A DNA stretch of 64,000 nt from Alphaproteobacteria bacterium (GCA_002869105.1 PKTP01000004.1:32539-96538), one strand, 5' to 3'. Counted from the stretch's first letter, positions 1-8,671 are shown. A program made the numbers and translations. Notes: generated by a model not told the origin, from the sequence alone.

Positions 1-2
1 AG

Positions 3-866
3 CGTTTATTTAGTAATACCGCAGAACTTGTTTTGTATTGGGCGCTGGGAACAACCATTATTTCTATCCTGATTGCGGGGTTGTTTCTACGAAATCAGAT
101 TCGCCCCTTAATTCTTTTGGAACGAAAAACAAAACAATTTGGTAGAGGAGAGACGATTGATGATGTGCCGGTTCATGGTGCCAAAGAAATTCGAAATCTT
201 ATTGAATCTTTTAACATTATGAAAAATCGAATTAAGAGACAGGTCATGCAAAGAACGCAGGTTTTAGCAGGGATCTCTCATGATTTGAGAACGCCCCTGA
301 CTCGATTGAAACTGGAGCTTTCGATGGCGCCCAAGAATGATTTGACGCAATCTTTAAATCACGATGTTGAAGAGATGCAGTCGATGGTTTCAGCTTACCT
401 TGATTTTGCCAAAGGCGATCATAGAGAAAGTTTTGAAGAAATACATCTCCGCCCCTTTCTTGAGAGGTTGATTAAAAAGTTTAAGAATGTTGACATTGAT
501 TTTAAATATTCTGACATTTTGCCTGATGTTGTTTTCAATGGTCGGCCAGATAGTTTGGAGCGTGCTTTTGAAAATTTAGTTAACAACGCATCCAGGCATG
601 CAAGTACCGTTTCAATTTATCATGAGGAAAGCCGGGACCATGTTCATATTACCCTGGATGATGATGGAAAAGGAATTCCTAAAGATAAAAGGCAAGAGGT
701 TTTTCAAGCATTTTATCGTCTTGATGCTTCCCGAAATACAGAAACCGGCGGGGTGGGCCTTGGTTTGAGTATTGTGCAAGATATCATCCATTCCCATGGG
801 GGCAGGATTGACTTGGATGAAGCACCTGGCGGCGGATTGAGAATTCAGATCAAGTTACCCAAATGA
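3..866 (+). CDS. sensor histidine kinase, EnvZ-like, 5' end outside window
   Basis: This is the C-terminal part of a membrane-bound two-component sensor kinase. The frame is open to the left edge, so the N-terminal sensor region is missing; a TTG at 33 is only an internal codon that could start. Numbering from that TTG, a transmembrane stretch covers about residues 3-20, a HAMP linker about 20-70, the HisKA phospho-acceptor motif ISHDLRTPLTR has its His at residue 83, and the ATPase domain shows the N box (NLVNNASRH), the G1 box (DDDGKGIP) and the G2 box (GVGLGLSIV). By family it autophosphorylates and passes phosphate to an OmpR-type regulator, which should lie upstream, outside the window. 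The ligand cannot be read from what is present. ftsE starts 62 bases downstream. Confidence 0.9.
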   Translation, partial: RLFSNTAELVLYWALGTTIISILIAGLFLRNQIRPLILLERKTKQFGRGETIDDVPVHGAKEIRNLIESFNIMKNRIKRQVMQRTQVLAGISHDLRTPLTRLKLELSMAPKNDLTQSLNHDVEEMQSMVSAYLDFAKGDHRESFEEIHLRPFLERLIKKFKNVDIDFKYSDILPDVVFNGRPDSLERAFENLVNNASRHASTVSIYHEESRDHVHITLDDDGKGIPKDKRQEVFQAFYRLDASRNTETGGVGLGLSIVQDIIHSHGGRIDLDEAPGGGLRIQIKLPK

Positions 867-928
867 ATGATAGCCCTTCGGTAAAATATCATTCCCCTTT
901 GATAATAAAGTAATTATAGTAATGAGTT

Positions 929-1648
929 ATGACGAATAAAATTAATCAGCAAGTTTCTTCACAGTCAACCGATTTAATTGAGACGCAGAAGCTGACCTTG
1001 TCTTTCGGTCAAAAAAAGCCTCTCTTTGATGAAATGAATTTGAATATTCAAGAAGGAAGCTTTCAATTCTTGATGGGACCTAGTGGTGCTGGAAAGTCTA
1101 CACTGTTAAAGATGCTGTATCTTGATCAGTTGCCGGACAAAGGAACATTGCGCGCCTTTGGTATGAATGTGAGCAATCTTTCTATGGACCAACGGGCGCT
1201 CTTAAGAAGAAAAATTGGGGTTGTTTTTCAGGATTTTCGATTAATTGAAAATTTGACTGTTTTAGAAAATGTGTCTTTGCCCCTTAAAGTACAAGGCGTT
1301 CATAACAAACAGCGTGAAGAAGAAGCGATGGAATTGCTTGAATGGGTGAGGCTTAAAGATAAATTTCATTCCTACCCCGCTCAAATGTCTGGTGGTCAGC
1401 AACAGCGCGTGGCCATTGCCCGAGCTGTTATTGCAAGGCCAAAACTTCTCCTTGCTGATGAGCCTACGGGAAATGTTGATGATGATGTGGCGATGCGCCT
1501 GATTTATCTTTTTGAGCAGCTGCATAAGTCGGGTGCAACTATTGTTGTGGCGACGCATAATCATGCGCTTTCAACCGCTTTCCCTTATGATGAGATGATG
1601 ATTCATGAAGGTAAAATTAAAGTGCTTCAAAAAAATGAAGGTGGGTGA
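929..1648 (+). CDS. ftsE: cell division ATP-binding protein FtsE
   Basis: FtsE is the cytoplasmic ABC ATPase that pairs with FtsX at the septum and controls periplasmic peptidoglycan hydrolases. The 239-residue product has Walker A GPSGAGKST (about residues 50-58), the Q-loop region VVFQDFRLIENLTVLENV, the signature MSGGQQQRVAIARA and Walker B LLLADEPTGNVD. The N-terminus is about 15 residues longer than in E. coli FtsE. The ATG at 929 has no clear Shine-Dalgarno sequence. ftsX follows directly, as is usual, and plsC comes after it, an order common in alphaproteobacteria. The 'FRLIENLTVLENV' element separates FtsE from LolD-type ATPases. Confidence 0.95.
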   Translation: MTNKINQQVSSQSTDLIETQKLTLSFGQKKPLFDEMNLNIQEGSFQFLMGPSGAGKSTLLKMLYLDQLPDKGTLRAFGMNVSNLSMDQRALLRRKIGVVFQDFRLIENLTVLENVSLPLKVQGVHNKQREEEAMELLEWVRLKDKFHSYPAQMSGGQQQRVAIARAVIARPKLLLADEPTGNVDDDVAMRLIYLFEQLHKSGATIVVATHNHALSTAFPYDEMMIHEGKIKVLQKNEGG

Positions 1649-1652
1649 ATAT

Positions 1653-2555
1653 ATGGCACATTCAAGCTTAGATTTGCCTTTATGGCAAGACCCAGCATCA
1701 AGATCGGCGCCGTGGCTTATTTCTCTTTTGATTTACGTTGCAACCATCGTTTTTTTGATTGCGCTCACCATTCATTCCCTTATTGATCGGTGGGACCGCG
1801 ATACATCTCATAAGCTTACCATTGAAATCCCCCCTGCAACCCAGTCTTTTGATCATTTGGCCGCGCCCTTTACAGAGGATGTGACAGAAAAAATATCAGC
1901 CCAATTAAAAAATGTTCCAGGTATTAAAAGTTTTCGAACAGCAAATCAGGCAGAAATTATCAAAACACTTGAACCATGGTTTGGGGACGCTGAACAAATT
2001 AGAGATTTACCTTTGTCCAAGTTGATATATGTGCAACTTGAGCCAGGCCGATCTTTTGATGTCATTCAGCTTCGAAAACAACTCAATAAAATTTATCCAG
2101 AAATTAACGTTGAAGATCACTTTAATTGGAAGACGGGTATTTTTAACATGGCTTATGCGATCCAGATTATTAGTTTTCTCATCGTCGTTTTGATTTTTAT
2201 AGCTGTCATTGCTATGATTTCGTACATGACACGGGCGAGTTTAATTATTCATCGTGACATTATCGACATCCTTCATCTAATCGGGGCAAAAAATAACTAC
2301 ATTGCTTGGCAGTATCAAAGTCACTCTTTTAAACTTGCCTTACAAGGAACGTTCGTTGGTGTGATTTTGGTAGCGCTGACGCTCTTGGTTTTTGATAATA
2401 TAATGAATCAGTTTGACTTTCCTTTGATCACTAAAGCATTATCTTCTTGGGATATTTGGGCCATCGCCTTCATTATTCCAGCTTTAATTGTGGTTCTGAT
2501 GGCTTATTCGGCTAAGATTACGGCTCTTAAAATGTTGCGTAAATACGACTTCTAA
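1653..2555 (+). CDS. ftsX: cell division protein FtsX
   Basis: FtsX is the inner-membrane partner of FtsE. The 300-residue protein has a first transmembrane helix at about residues 18-40, a periplasmic domain of about 130 residues, and three more helices in the C-terminal half (FtsX/MacB permease fold). I chose the ATG at 1653 because AAGGTGG lies about 9 bases before it and it starts just after the ftsE stop. The frame is also open from 1605, inside ftsE, but that start would overlap ftsE by 44 bases. The stop overlaps the next ATG (TAATG), so plsC is probably translationally coupled. Confidence 0.92.
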   Translation: MAHSSLDLPLWQDPASRSAPWLISLLIYVATIVFLIALTIHSLIDRWDRDTSHKLTIEIPPATQSFDHLAAPFTEDVTEKISAQLKNVPGIKSFRTANQAEIIKTLEPWFGDAEQIRDLPLSKLIYVQLEPGRSFDVIQLRKQLNKIYPEINVEDHFNWKTGIFNMAYAIQIISFLIVVLIFIAVIAMISYMTRASLIIHRDIIDILHLIGAKNNYIAWQYQSHSFKLALQGTFVGVILVALTLLVFDNIMNQFDFPLITKALSSWDIWAIAFIIPALIVVLMAYSAKITALKMLRKYDF

Positions 2556-3256
2556 TGCGCTTATTAAGGTCAGCCCTCCAAAATATTTTCTTTTTTGTGA
2601 CGATTATAGTGGTTGGGGTGTTATGTTTGCCAGGAGCATATATTAGCCGGTCTTTTGCCCGGGATCGTGTAAGATTTGCTGCCCACACTTTACTTTGGTC
2701 GCTGCGTGTTTTTTCTAGCTTAGACTATAAGGTGATTGGTGGAAGGCATATCTCTAAAAATCCAGCTCTATATGTTTCTCAACACCAATCTATGTGGGAA
2801 ACGGCCGCTCTTTATTTGTTGGTGCCAAACGGTGTTTTTATTGTAAAGCAAAGCCTGATTAATCTTCCTGTTGCTGGTGTTTACCTGAGGCGTTCAGGGT
2901 TTATTGGTGTTGATCGGAGCAATAAATCTATTTTAAGAGGGCTCATTAAGAAATGCATGGCTCAGAAAAAAGAAGGGTTTAATATCATCCTTTTTCCAGA
3001 AGGGCACCGGATACCCTATGGAGAGCAAGCCCATTTGAACCCAAGCTTTGCGATTATTGCCCAAGAAGCAGGCTTACCTGTTATTCCGATCACGCACAAC
3101 TCGGGTCTTTTTTTTCCAAGACGCTCTTTTTTTAAGAAAAGGGGTGTCATAGAGATGGAGGTTCACAGGCCTTTATCAATGCAAATCCGGCCGATTGAAA
3201 TGGTTGCAGAGCTTAAAACGATCTATTATGGAAAGCAAGCTGTAGGCGAAGAATAA
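2555..3256 (+). CDS. plsC: 1-acyl-sn-glycerol-3-phosphate acyltransferase (PlsC family)
   Basis: This membrane acyltransferase transfers the second acyl chain to lysophosphatidic acid, giving phosphatidic acid. The 233-residue protein has an N-terminal hydrophobic segment (about residues 10-30), an acceptor motif SQHQSMWETA in which the usual HX4D is HX4E, and a block III motif FPEGHR in place of the common FPEGTR. Related alphaproteobacterial proteins next to ftsX also tend to carry a Glu, so this is probably a subfamily feature rather than damage; that statement is from memory. It follows ftsX with a one-base overlap. It might use a different acyl acceptor, but its place between ftsX and accB fits lipid synthesis. 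Confidence 0.85.
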   Translation: MRLLRSALQNIFFFVTIIVVGVLCLPGAYISRSFARDRVRFAAHTLLWSLRVFSSLDYKVIGGRHISKNPALYVSQHQSMWETAALYLLVPNGVFIVKQSLINLPVAGVYLRRSGFIGVDRSNKSILRGLIKKCMAQKKEGFNIILFPEGHRIPYGEQAHLNPSFAIIAQEAGLPVIPITHNSGLFFPRRSFFKKRGVIEMEVHRPLSMQIRPIEMVAELKTIYYGKQAVGEE

Positions 3257-3277
3257 AGTGGGTTAAAGAGGTCAAAC

Positions 3278-3306
3278 TTGACGGCATTCTACATGTCAAG
3301 TATACA
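3278..3306 (+). promoter_or_regulatory. sigma70-type promoter for accBC
   Basis: TTGACG (3278-3283) and TATACA (3301-3306) are separated by exactly 17 bases, about 30 bases before the accB start. The gap of about 80 bases between plsC and accB is otherwise empty. This suggests accBC has its own promoter as well as any read-through from ftsEX-plsC. Confidence 0.6.
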
Positions 3307-3335
3307 GAGTGTAACGTTTATAAACGAGGAATAAA

Positions 3336-3854
3336 GTGGCCCCAAAAAATACTAAAAGTGATGTCAGCTCATCTAAAAAAAATCAAAAGCTCATTGAAGT
3401 TAATGCCTCTTCGGTTCGTGAGCTTGCTGAAATTTTAAGAGATACGGATCTGACAGAGATTGAATATGAAACTGAGTTCGGTCGAATCCGTGTTGCTAAG
3501 GAAGTCACCGTTGCTCCTCATCAAGTATCACAGCAAGTTCCTGGCATGCCTGTGGCTATGCCAGGTCCTGTTGCCACGCCTTCCGAGGGAGAGACAGGGG
3601 CCCCTGATTGGTCTGTGCATCCAGGCCTTGTTAAAGCGCCTATGGTTGGTACGGCTTATTTAGCACTCCAGCCAGGATCTCCCACATTTGTTAAAGAAGG
3701 AAAAACAGTTTCTGAGGGAGATGTTTTGATGATCATCGAGGCAATGAAGGTTATGAACCCTATTAAAGCGACCAAAAGTGGTGTTGTAAAAATGGTGATT
3801 ATTGGCGATGCTGAGCCCGTTGAATTTGACCAGCCTTTGATCGTCATTGAGTAA
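3336..3854 (+). CDS. accB: biotin carboxyl carrier protein of acetyl-CoA carboxylase
   Basis: AccB carries biotin between the biotin carboxylase and carboxyltransferase parts of acetyl-CoA carboxylase, the first step of fatty acid synthesis. The 172-residue product has a helical N-terminal region (about 18-60), a Pro/Ala-rich linker (about 62-90) and a biotinyl domain with the EAMKVMNPI motif; the biotinylated Lys is residue 138. Translation starts at GTG 3336, supported by ACGAGGA five bases upstream; there is no better ATG. accC follows 17 bases later, the usual pair. Confidence 0.95.
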   Translation: MAPKNTKSDVSSSKKNQKLIEVNASSVRELAEILRDTDLTEIEYETEFGRIRVAKEVTVAPHQVSQQVPGMPVAMPGPVATPSEGETGAPDWSVHPGLVKAPMVGTAYLALQPGSPTFVKEGKTVSEGDVLMIIEAMKVMNPIKATKSGVVKMVIIGDAEPVEFDQPLIVIE

Positions 3855-3871
3855 TAACTTAGGATCCTGAC

Positions 3872-5212
3872 ATGTTTAAAAAAATATTGATCGCAAATCG
3901 TGGCGAAATCGCTTTGCGCATTTATCGTGCGTGCCGTGAAATGAATATCCGCACTGTTGCGATACACTCAACCGCAGATGAAGATGCCATGCATGCACGC
4001 CTTGCAGATGAATGTATTTGTATTGGTCCAGCAGCATCGAAAGACAGCTATTTGAACAAAGCCGCTATTTTGGCAGCCGTTGAAATCAGCGGTGCTGAAG
4101 CCGTTCACCCTGGCGTTGGATTTTTATCAGAGAATGCAGACTTTGCAGAAATGGTTGAAGAACATGGACAAGTATTCATTGGCCCTAAACCTGAACACAT
4201 ACGGCTGATGGGTGACAAAATTACAGCCAAAGAAGCGATGGTCAAACTTGGTATTCCGGTGGTGCCTGGATCGGATGGCGTTGTCGGTTCATTAGAGCAA
4301 GCACGTGAAATTGCCAACGAGATGGGCTATCCAGTATTGATTAAAGCTGCTGCCGGAGGCGGCGGGCGTGGAATGAAAGTCGCTTACTCCGCAAATGATA
4401 TTGAAGACGCTTTTAACTTTGCTCGTTCTGAGGCGTTGGCTGGTTTTGGAGATGACACGGTTTTTATTGAGAAATATCTTGAAAAACCCCGCCACATTGA
4501 GTTTCAAATTTTGGGTGATAAGCATGGGAATGCGGTTCACCTTGGAGAGAGAGATTGTTCTGTTCAGCGCCGTCATCAGAAAGTATGGGAAGAGGCGCCA
4601 TCTCCGGTCGTGACGCCTGAAATGCGCGCTGAAATGGGTGAGAAAGTGGTTCGGGCTGTGAAGAGTATGGGCTATATTGGTGCGGGAACATTTGAATTTT
4701 TGTTTGAAAATGGACAGTTTTACTTCATCGAAATGAATACCCGTATTCAGGTAGAGCATCCAATCTCAGAAATGATTACAGGGATCGACTTGGTCCAAGA
4801 GCAAATTAAAATTGCTTACGGTGAAAAACTATCCTTCACTCAGGATGATATTAAGTTTTCCGGACACGCAATTGAATGTCGAATCAATGCAGAAAACCCT
4901 AAAACGTTTATGCCATCTCCGGGAGTAATTAAAGATTATCACCCACCAGGTGGCCTACATGTTCGCGTTGATAGCCCCATCTATATGGGATATAAAATAC
5001 CATCGCATTACGATAGTTTGGTTGCCAAGCTTATTGTGTATGGAAAAAACCGTCCAGAATGCATACGTCGCCTTCATAGAGCGATTGAGGAATTTGTTAT
5101 AGGTGGCATTGATACGTTGCTGCCTCTGCATAAAGCGCTATCAGAAGATCCTGATATGCAAGCAGGGAATTATGATATTCACTGGCTTGAGAGAGAATTT
5201 CTAAAAAAGTAA
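3872..5212 (+). CDS. accC: biotin carboxylase subunit of acetyl-CoA carboxylase
   Basis: AccC is the ATP-grasp enzyme that carboxylates the biotin on AccB using bicarbonate and ATP. The 446-residue length is normal. Visible marks are the N-terminal KILIANRGEIALR, the glycine-rich ATP loop AAAGGGGRGMKV (about 160-172) and the catalytic block EMNTRIQVEHPISEMI. AGGA lies just before the ATG. It forms an operon with accB. The next genes are on the other strand and belong to the accessory block, so the core gene run stops here. Confidence 0.96.
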   Translation: MFKKILIANRGEIALRIYRACREMNIRTVAIHSTADEDAMHARLADECICIGPAASKDSYLNKAAILAAVEISGAEAVHPGVGFLSENADFAEMVEEHGQVFIGPKPEHIRLMGDKITAKEAMVKLGIPVVPGSDGVVGSLEQAREIANEMGYPVLIKAAAGGGGRGMKVAYSANDIEDAFNFARSEALAGFGDDTVFIEKYLEKPRHIEFQILGDKHGNAVHLGERDCSVQRRHQKVWEEAPSPVVTPEMRAEMGEKVVRAVKSMGYIGAGTFEFLFENGQFYFIEMNTRIQVEHPISEMITGIDLVQEQIKIAYGEKLSFTQDDIKFSGHAIECRINAENPKTFMPSPGVIKDYHPPGGLHVRVDSPIYMGYKIPSHYDSLVAKLIVYGKNRPECIRRLHRAIEEFVIGGIDTLLPLHKALSEDPDMQAGNYDIHWLEREFLKK

Positions 5213-5214
5213 GC

Positions 5215-5604
5215 TTATAAATCTATCCCATTAATAACAAGCTGAATGACTTTTAAGCTGGCGTTGTTAAAGGGAAAATGTAGGTGAAGTGATTGTGTGA
5301 GCGCGTGGCGAGCTTCCGGCGATGATTTGAGAAGAAATTCTTTAGCCCATGCGAGGATGAGTTGATTTGAATTAAGTTCGTCTAAGATGTGTTCAAGCTT
5401 CATTTTATTGTCAGAGAGCTTGAGTTGTGCAAGGGATTCTGCAAGAGTTTGTGCTGTGTTCGTCAACAGGTCTTCTTCGGAGAGAACAAGCGTTAATAAA
5501 AACCGTTGTATAGGCGTATACGTATGAGGGGTCATTGTATCTTCTGATGCAATGTTACTGTATTTTTCCGCTAAATATTGATGCGCGCGCGATGGCTTTG
5601 TCAT
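5215..5604 (-). CDS. hypothetical protein, paralog of the next upstream gene
   Basis: This 129-residue protein is of unknown function, with no signal peptide or membrane segment. It is mostly helical in character and Leu-rich. It resembles the neighbouring gene at 5656-6078 over the first half: both have R-x-HQ-x-L, then about 15 residues later MTP--YT--QR-LL, and LS soon after. The two genes lie head to tail on the minus strand about 50 bases apart, so they probably arose by tandem duplication and may share a transcript. The stop codon lies 3 bases from the convergent accC stop. Confidence 0.65.
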   Translation of the reverse strand: MTKPSRAHQYLAEKYSNIASEDTMTPHTYTPIQRFLLTLVLSEEDLLTNTAQTLAESLAQLKLSDNKMKLEHILDELNSNQLILAWAKEFLLKSSPEARHALTQSLHLHFPFNNASLKVIQLVINGIDL

Positions 5605-5655
5605 TATAATTACTTACTATACCTCTAATACCACATTCTTTATATTGATATACAT

Positions 5656-6078
5656 TTAATTATTCAACCTCTGTTCTCTCTTATTTAATAATTTGTTGAG
5701 AGATATGACGGAAATAAACGATATAATTGTTGGATCTATGATGCTGTTTTTTTCAAAAAATTTGACAAGGTCTCCCAGTTCCTCTGAAGTTCTGTGACTC
5801 AGGTAATTGCTATACCACTTAAGTAAAATAGGTGTTTCCAGCAGGCATGTGATGATGTTAGCTGCACTTAAACCAACAAAGACTTGAGAAGTTTTATCTT
5901 TGAATATATCGTTTATATTGGGGCTGTTGCTCAGGCTAATAAATGAAAGAAGCGCACGTTGCGCGTTGGTATAAGAAAAGGGAGTCATTTCATCAATGTG
6001 AGCGAGCTCTGGGAAGGCTGTGTATAAAAGTTGGTGGCCTCTTGCCGCACAAGTATCAAGAGTCATGTGTATCTTCAC
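5656..6078 (-). CDS. hypothetical protein, tandem paralog
   Basis: This 140-residue protein of unknown function is the first of a tandem pair with 5215-5604. Shared pattern: R-x-HQ-x-L followed by MTP--YT--QR-LL. It has no signal peptide, and the composition suggests a small soluble helical protein. The ATG at 6078 is not preceded by a strong Shine-Dalgarno sequence, and a second ATG 12 bases downstream is possible. The sequence is AT-rich compared with accBC, and with the broken LysR genes next to it this looks like an accessory insertion between accC and mraZ. Confidence 0.6.
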   Translation of the reverse strand: MKIHMTLDTCAARGHQLLYTAFPELAHIDEMTPFSYTNAQRALLSFISLSNSPNINDIFKDKTSQVFVGLSAANIITCLLETPILLKWYSNYLSHRTSEELGDLVKFFEKNSIIDPTIISFISVISLNKLLNKREQRLNN

Positions 6079-6193
6079 TAATTTTAACCTTATTTAGGAA
6101 CTTGTTAAAATTTTTCAAGATACATTCTTCAAAAAATTAAAAAAAATTATACAAGTCTTTTCAAAAAAACGGGGATGCCGGAGGTTTTTATTT

Positions 6194-7070
6194 ATGGATG
6201 ACAAGCTTTTGTGCTTTTTATATTCGTGCATCAAGTATCGAAAATTATCAATTATATCAATTAAATACGGCTTGAAGGAGCACGCCATTAGACGCCGCCT
6301 TTCAAAATTAGAGAGCGTGGCAGGCGTTAAGATTTATACGATTAGGAAACAGGAAATATTTTTAACAAAAAATGGAAAAGAATTACTAAATTCGTCAAAT
6401 AATCTTGATAGGTTTCAGGAATTCTTTCGTGATTATGATGAGGGACACCATCGAAAATACTTAAATATATTGACGTGTCCTAATATTCCCTGCGCTATTA
6501 TTGATAGACTTCTAAGTATTGTTCGTAGGCGCTATCCGCATACTAAAATCACGCTTGAGACAGACGTAAAAATCGGACCCACTTGCTTTGATGATTTTCT
6601 ACCACACCTATGCCTTTTTTATCAGGATAATAAATTGGAAAAGATTTTTCCCCAGTGTGCAGAGTTGAGCTGTGATCAGTTGAGTTTAGTTGCAAGCGAG
6701 AAATATCTAAAGAAGATGGGTCAGCCTGTATCATTGGGGAATTTAGGAAGGCATACACTAAATCTATACCAAACAGCAGTTAGGGCATTATGGCAGTAGC
6801 ATGCAGGATTTATTGAATAGGCACATACATGCGATTGAAATAAATGTAGATAAATCCGTTTTATGTCTTGTTGAAAAAAGTTTCGGGATTGGTTTTTTAT
6901 CTCGGTCTATGATGCAGGCGTCTACTAAACCCATAAAGAAAGTTTTGAATAACCATGAATATATACAGCGGCTATTTATGGGATCGCATCCGGATTGGTT
7001 TCTAGAAAGAGAGTTTAGGATGGTTGTCGATGATTTGGTTCAGGGTCTGACATATGAGAGTGGCTCATGA
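6194..7070 (+). pseudogene. LysR-type transcriptional regulator, frameshifted
   Basis: Two consecutive open frames make one LysR-type regulator. The first (6194-6799) has a winged-helix DNA-binding domain at about residues 1-60 and most of the effector domain, ending at TAG right after AVRALWQ. The second frame, offset by +1, resumes with G-S-S-M-Q-D-L at about 6792 and gives the missing end of the effector domain up to TGA 7070. One extra base (or two missing) near 6780-6800 explains the break. GGAGG lies 9 bases before the ATG. The effector part resembles the next gene (ASE-YLKK then LGRH), so the two are paralogs. The target genes are unknown. Confidence 0.75.
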
Positions 7071-7963
7071 AACAGTCTATCTTTGAAAAAAAAGAAGCTG
7101 TGCTTTTGAGATTTTATCCTGCATTTCTCTCTCTTGAGAAATTTTGAAGTTTTGATAAGGCTGCCAGAGAGCTTGGGCTCTCCGAATCTGGATTGCGGGC
7201 ACAAATTGATCTTTTGGAAAAGGAAATCAACACACCTCTTTTTGTGAGATTGCACAACAATTTGTTGATAACAGAGATGGGTAGGCGGCTTGCGCAGGAA
7301 TGCAAGGACTATGTTTATGAAAAAAATCTTTCATTAAAAAAGGTGTCATTTTTACCAAAAAAAATAACAGTACAACAAACGCTGACAACAGAAAGGCTCT
7401 ATAGAGCTGATATTGTTGAAATTCTTCTACAGGCTTTCCCAGATTATTCTATCTGCATTAAGCTTTCTGAGGGGCTGCCAGACTTTTCCAATGGTGAAAT
7501 TGACATGGCGCTTAACTATTTTCATGCTGGACATAATCTAGACATTGAAAGTTTTGTATTAACGCGATTTAAGCTTTTTATGTATGCATCAGAGGATTAC
7601 CTAAAAAAGGCGCCGCCCCTGGAGCAAGCTTCTGATTTGGGAAGGCATGTACTGGTCGGTTATCAAGGGCATCAAAATTCTGTTCTTGATTTAAATTGGT
7701 TTACACGCCTCAATCAACCACAAATTATACCGCTTAATATCATAACAAATTCAACGTTTTCAGTGATATCTATGATTGAGCAAGGAGCTGGTGTTGGCTC
7801 TTTTGCAAGTCATGTTTTAAGGTTTTCGAAAAGCAAACTGACGCATGTTTTGCCACAACATGAAGGAAATGGCCATACCTTGTATTGGATGTATAATCGG
7901 GCATTAATTGATCCAGAAAAAATGAATTCAATTATTGGCCCACTAAGAAAACTATTCAATTAA
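7067..7963 (+). pseudogene. LysR-type transcriptional regulator, nonsense mutation in the HTH
   Basis: The reading frame starts at ATG 7067, overlapping the previous stop by ATGA, and encodes a LysR-type regulator of about 298 codons. It is interrupted by TGA at 7145-7147 in the middle of the DNA-binding domain: FLSLEKF-stop-SFDKAARELGLSES. LysR proteins usually have Gly at this place, and GGA to TGA is a single change. The rest is intact: recognition helix about 7157-7210, then the two-lobed effector domain. A TTG at 7193 could start a 256-residue product, but it would lack a full HTH and probably cannot bind DNA. UGA is a normal stop elsewhere here, so recoding is unlikely. Confidence 0.75.
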
Positions 7964-7981
7964 TTAATTATTAATTAAATA

Positions 7982-8010
7982 TTGATTTTTTAAAAAGCGA
8001 TCCATATATT
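7982..8010 (+). promoter_or_regulatory. sigma70-type promoter before the 2OG oxygenase gene
   Basis: TTGATT (7982-7987) and TATATT (8005-8010) are 17 bases apart, and the start codon is 23 bases downstream. The surrounding spacer is very AT-rich (TTAATTAATTATTAATTAA at about 7960), which makes chance matches more likely, so this is a moderate call. Confidence 0.4.
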
Positions 8011-8032
8011 TGCAAAAACTATAGAATTACTT

Positions 8033-8671
8033 ATGATGGGCTTCAAAAAAATTATTGCAAATGAGGGTGCTATCCTTATAGGGCCAGACGACCATTTCTT
8101 CTCGTATGAAGCGTTAGAAAAAATCCAATTGCTGTTTGATTTTGAAGAGCCAAAATACAAACGCGTTAACAACAGCACAATTGATACCAAGGTTTCGGTA
8201 TACAATTACAAGCCCAAAACTCCTGTTAGCTCTGACTATACTTGCGCTGCTACAAAAGAGTTGTTTGGAGACGGTTTCTTAGCTTTCATGGGCCAGGTAA
8301 CGGGTATGGACAGTCCTTATATCGAGCGCCTTCAGGCGCACTATTATATTGGGGGGGATTATATTGCTGCCCACGTTGACCAGGATGCGCAACCCTATGT
8401 TAAATATACTTTTATATTGGGGCTAGAAAGTGACTATGACGGCGGTGAACTTGTTGTGCATCATCCAGAAAAAGGATTGATGCCCTACAAAATTGAAAAA
8501 AACCACCTTTTGGTATTGGATGCCCGCTACAGGCATGAAGTGGCTGAAATATCCCGAGGAACACGCCACATGATTATTGGATTTATGATGGAGCAATCAA
8601 GCATTGGTGTCCCTTATAAGATGAAACTCAATCATGGTCAAAGTGGCTTTAAAGAAGGTGTTTCTTATTAA
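8033..8671 (+). CDS. 2-oxoglutarate/Fe(II)-dependent oxygenase, prolyl 4-hydroxylase-like
   Basis: This is a 212-residue cytoplasmic protein with the double-stranded beta-helix motif set of Fe(II)/2-oxoglutarate oxygenases: H114-x-D116 (AAHVDQD), a distal His168 (ARYRHEV), and Arg178 (RGTRHMI) in the place that binds the 2OG carboxylate. The stretch YDGGELVVHHPEKG between the metal ligands is typical of the P4Hc/PKHD-like group. By family it hydroxylates a protein side chain or small molecule; the substrate cannot be told. Two ATGs in a row (8033, 8036) are possible starts. It stands alone between broken genes and has its own candidate promoter, so it seems to be kept while its neighbours decay. 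Confidence 0.8.
   Translation: MMGFKKIIANEGAILIGPDDHFFSYEALEKIQLLFDFEEPKYKRVNNSTIDTKVSVYNYKPKTPVSSDYTCAATKELFGDGFLAFMGQVTGMDSPYIERLQAHYYIGGDYIAAHVDQDAQPYVKYTFILGLESDYDGGELVVHHPEKGLMPYKIEKNHLLVLDARYRHEVAEISRGTRHMIIGFMMEQSSIGVPYKMKLNHGQSGFKEGVSY

Noticed and set aside
4292..4759. 155-codon minus-strand frame inside accC
   Set aside because: Antisense shadow of a highly conserved core gene; no start signal and no family features.
7145..7147. UGA recoded as tryptophan
   Set aside because: TGA ends many intact core genes here, Trp is written TGG, and Gly rather than Trp is usual at this LysR position.
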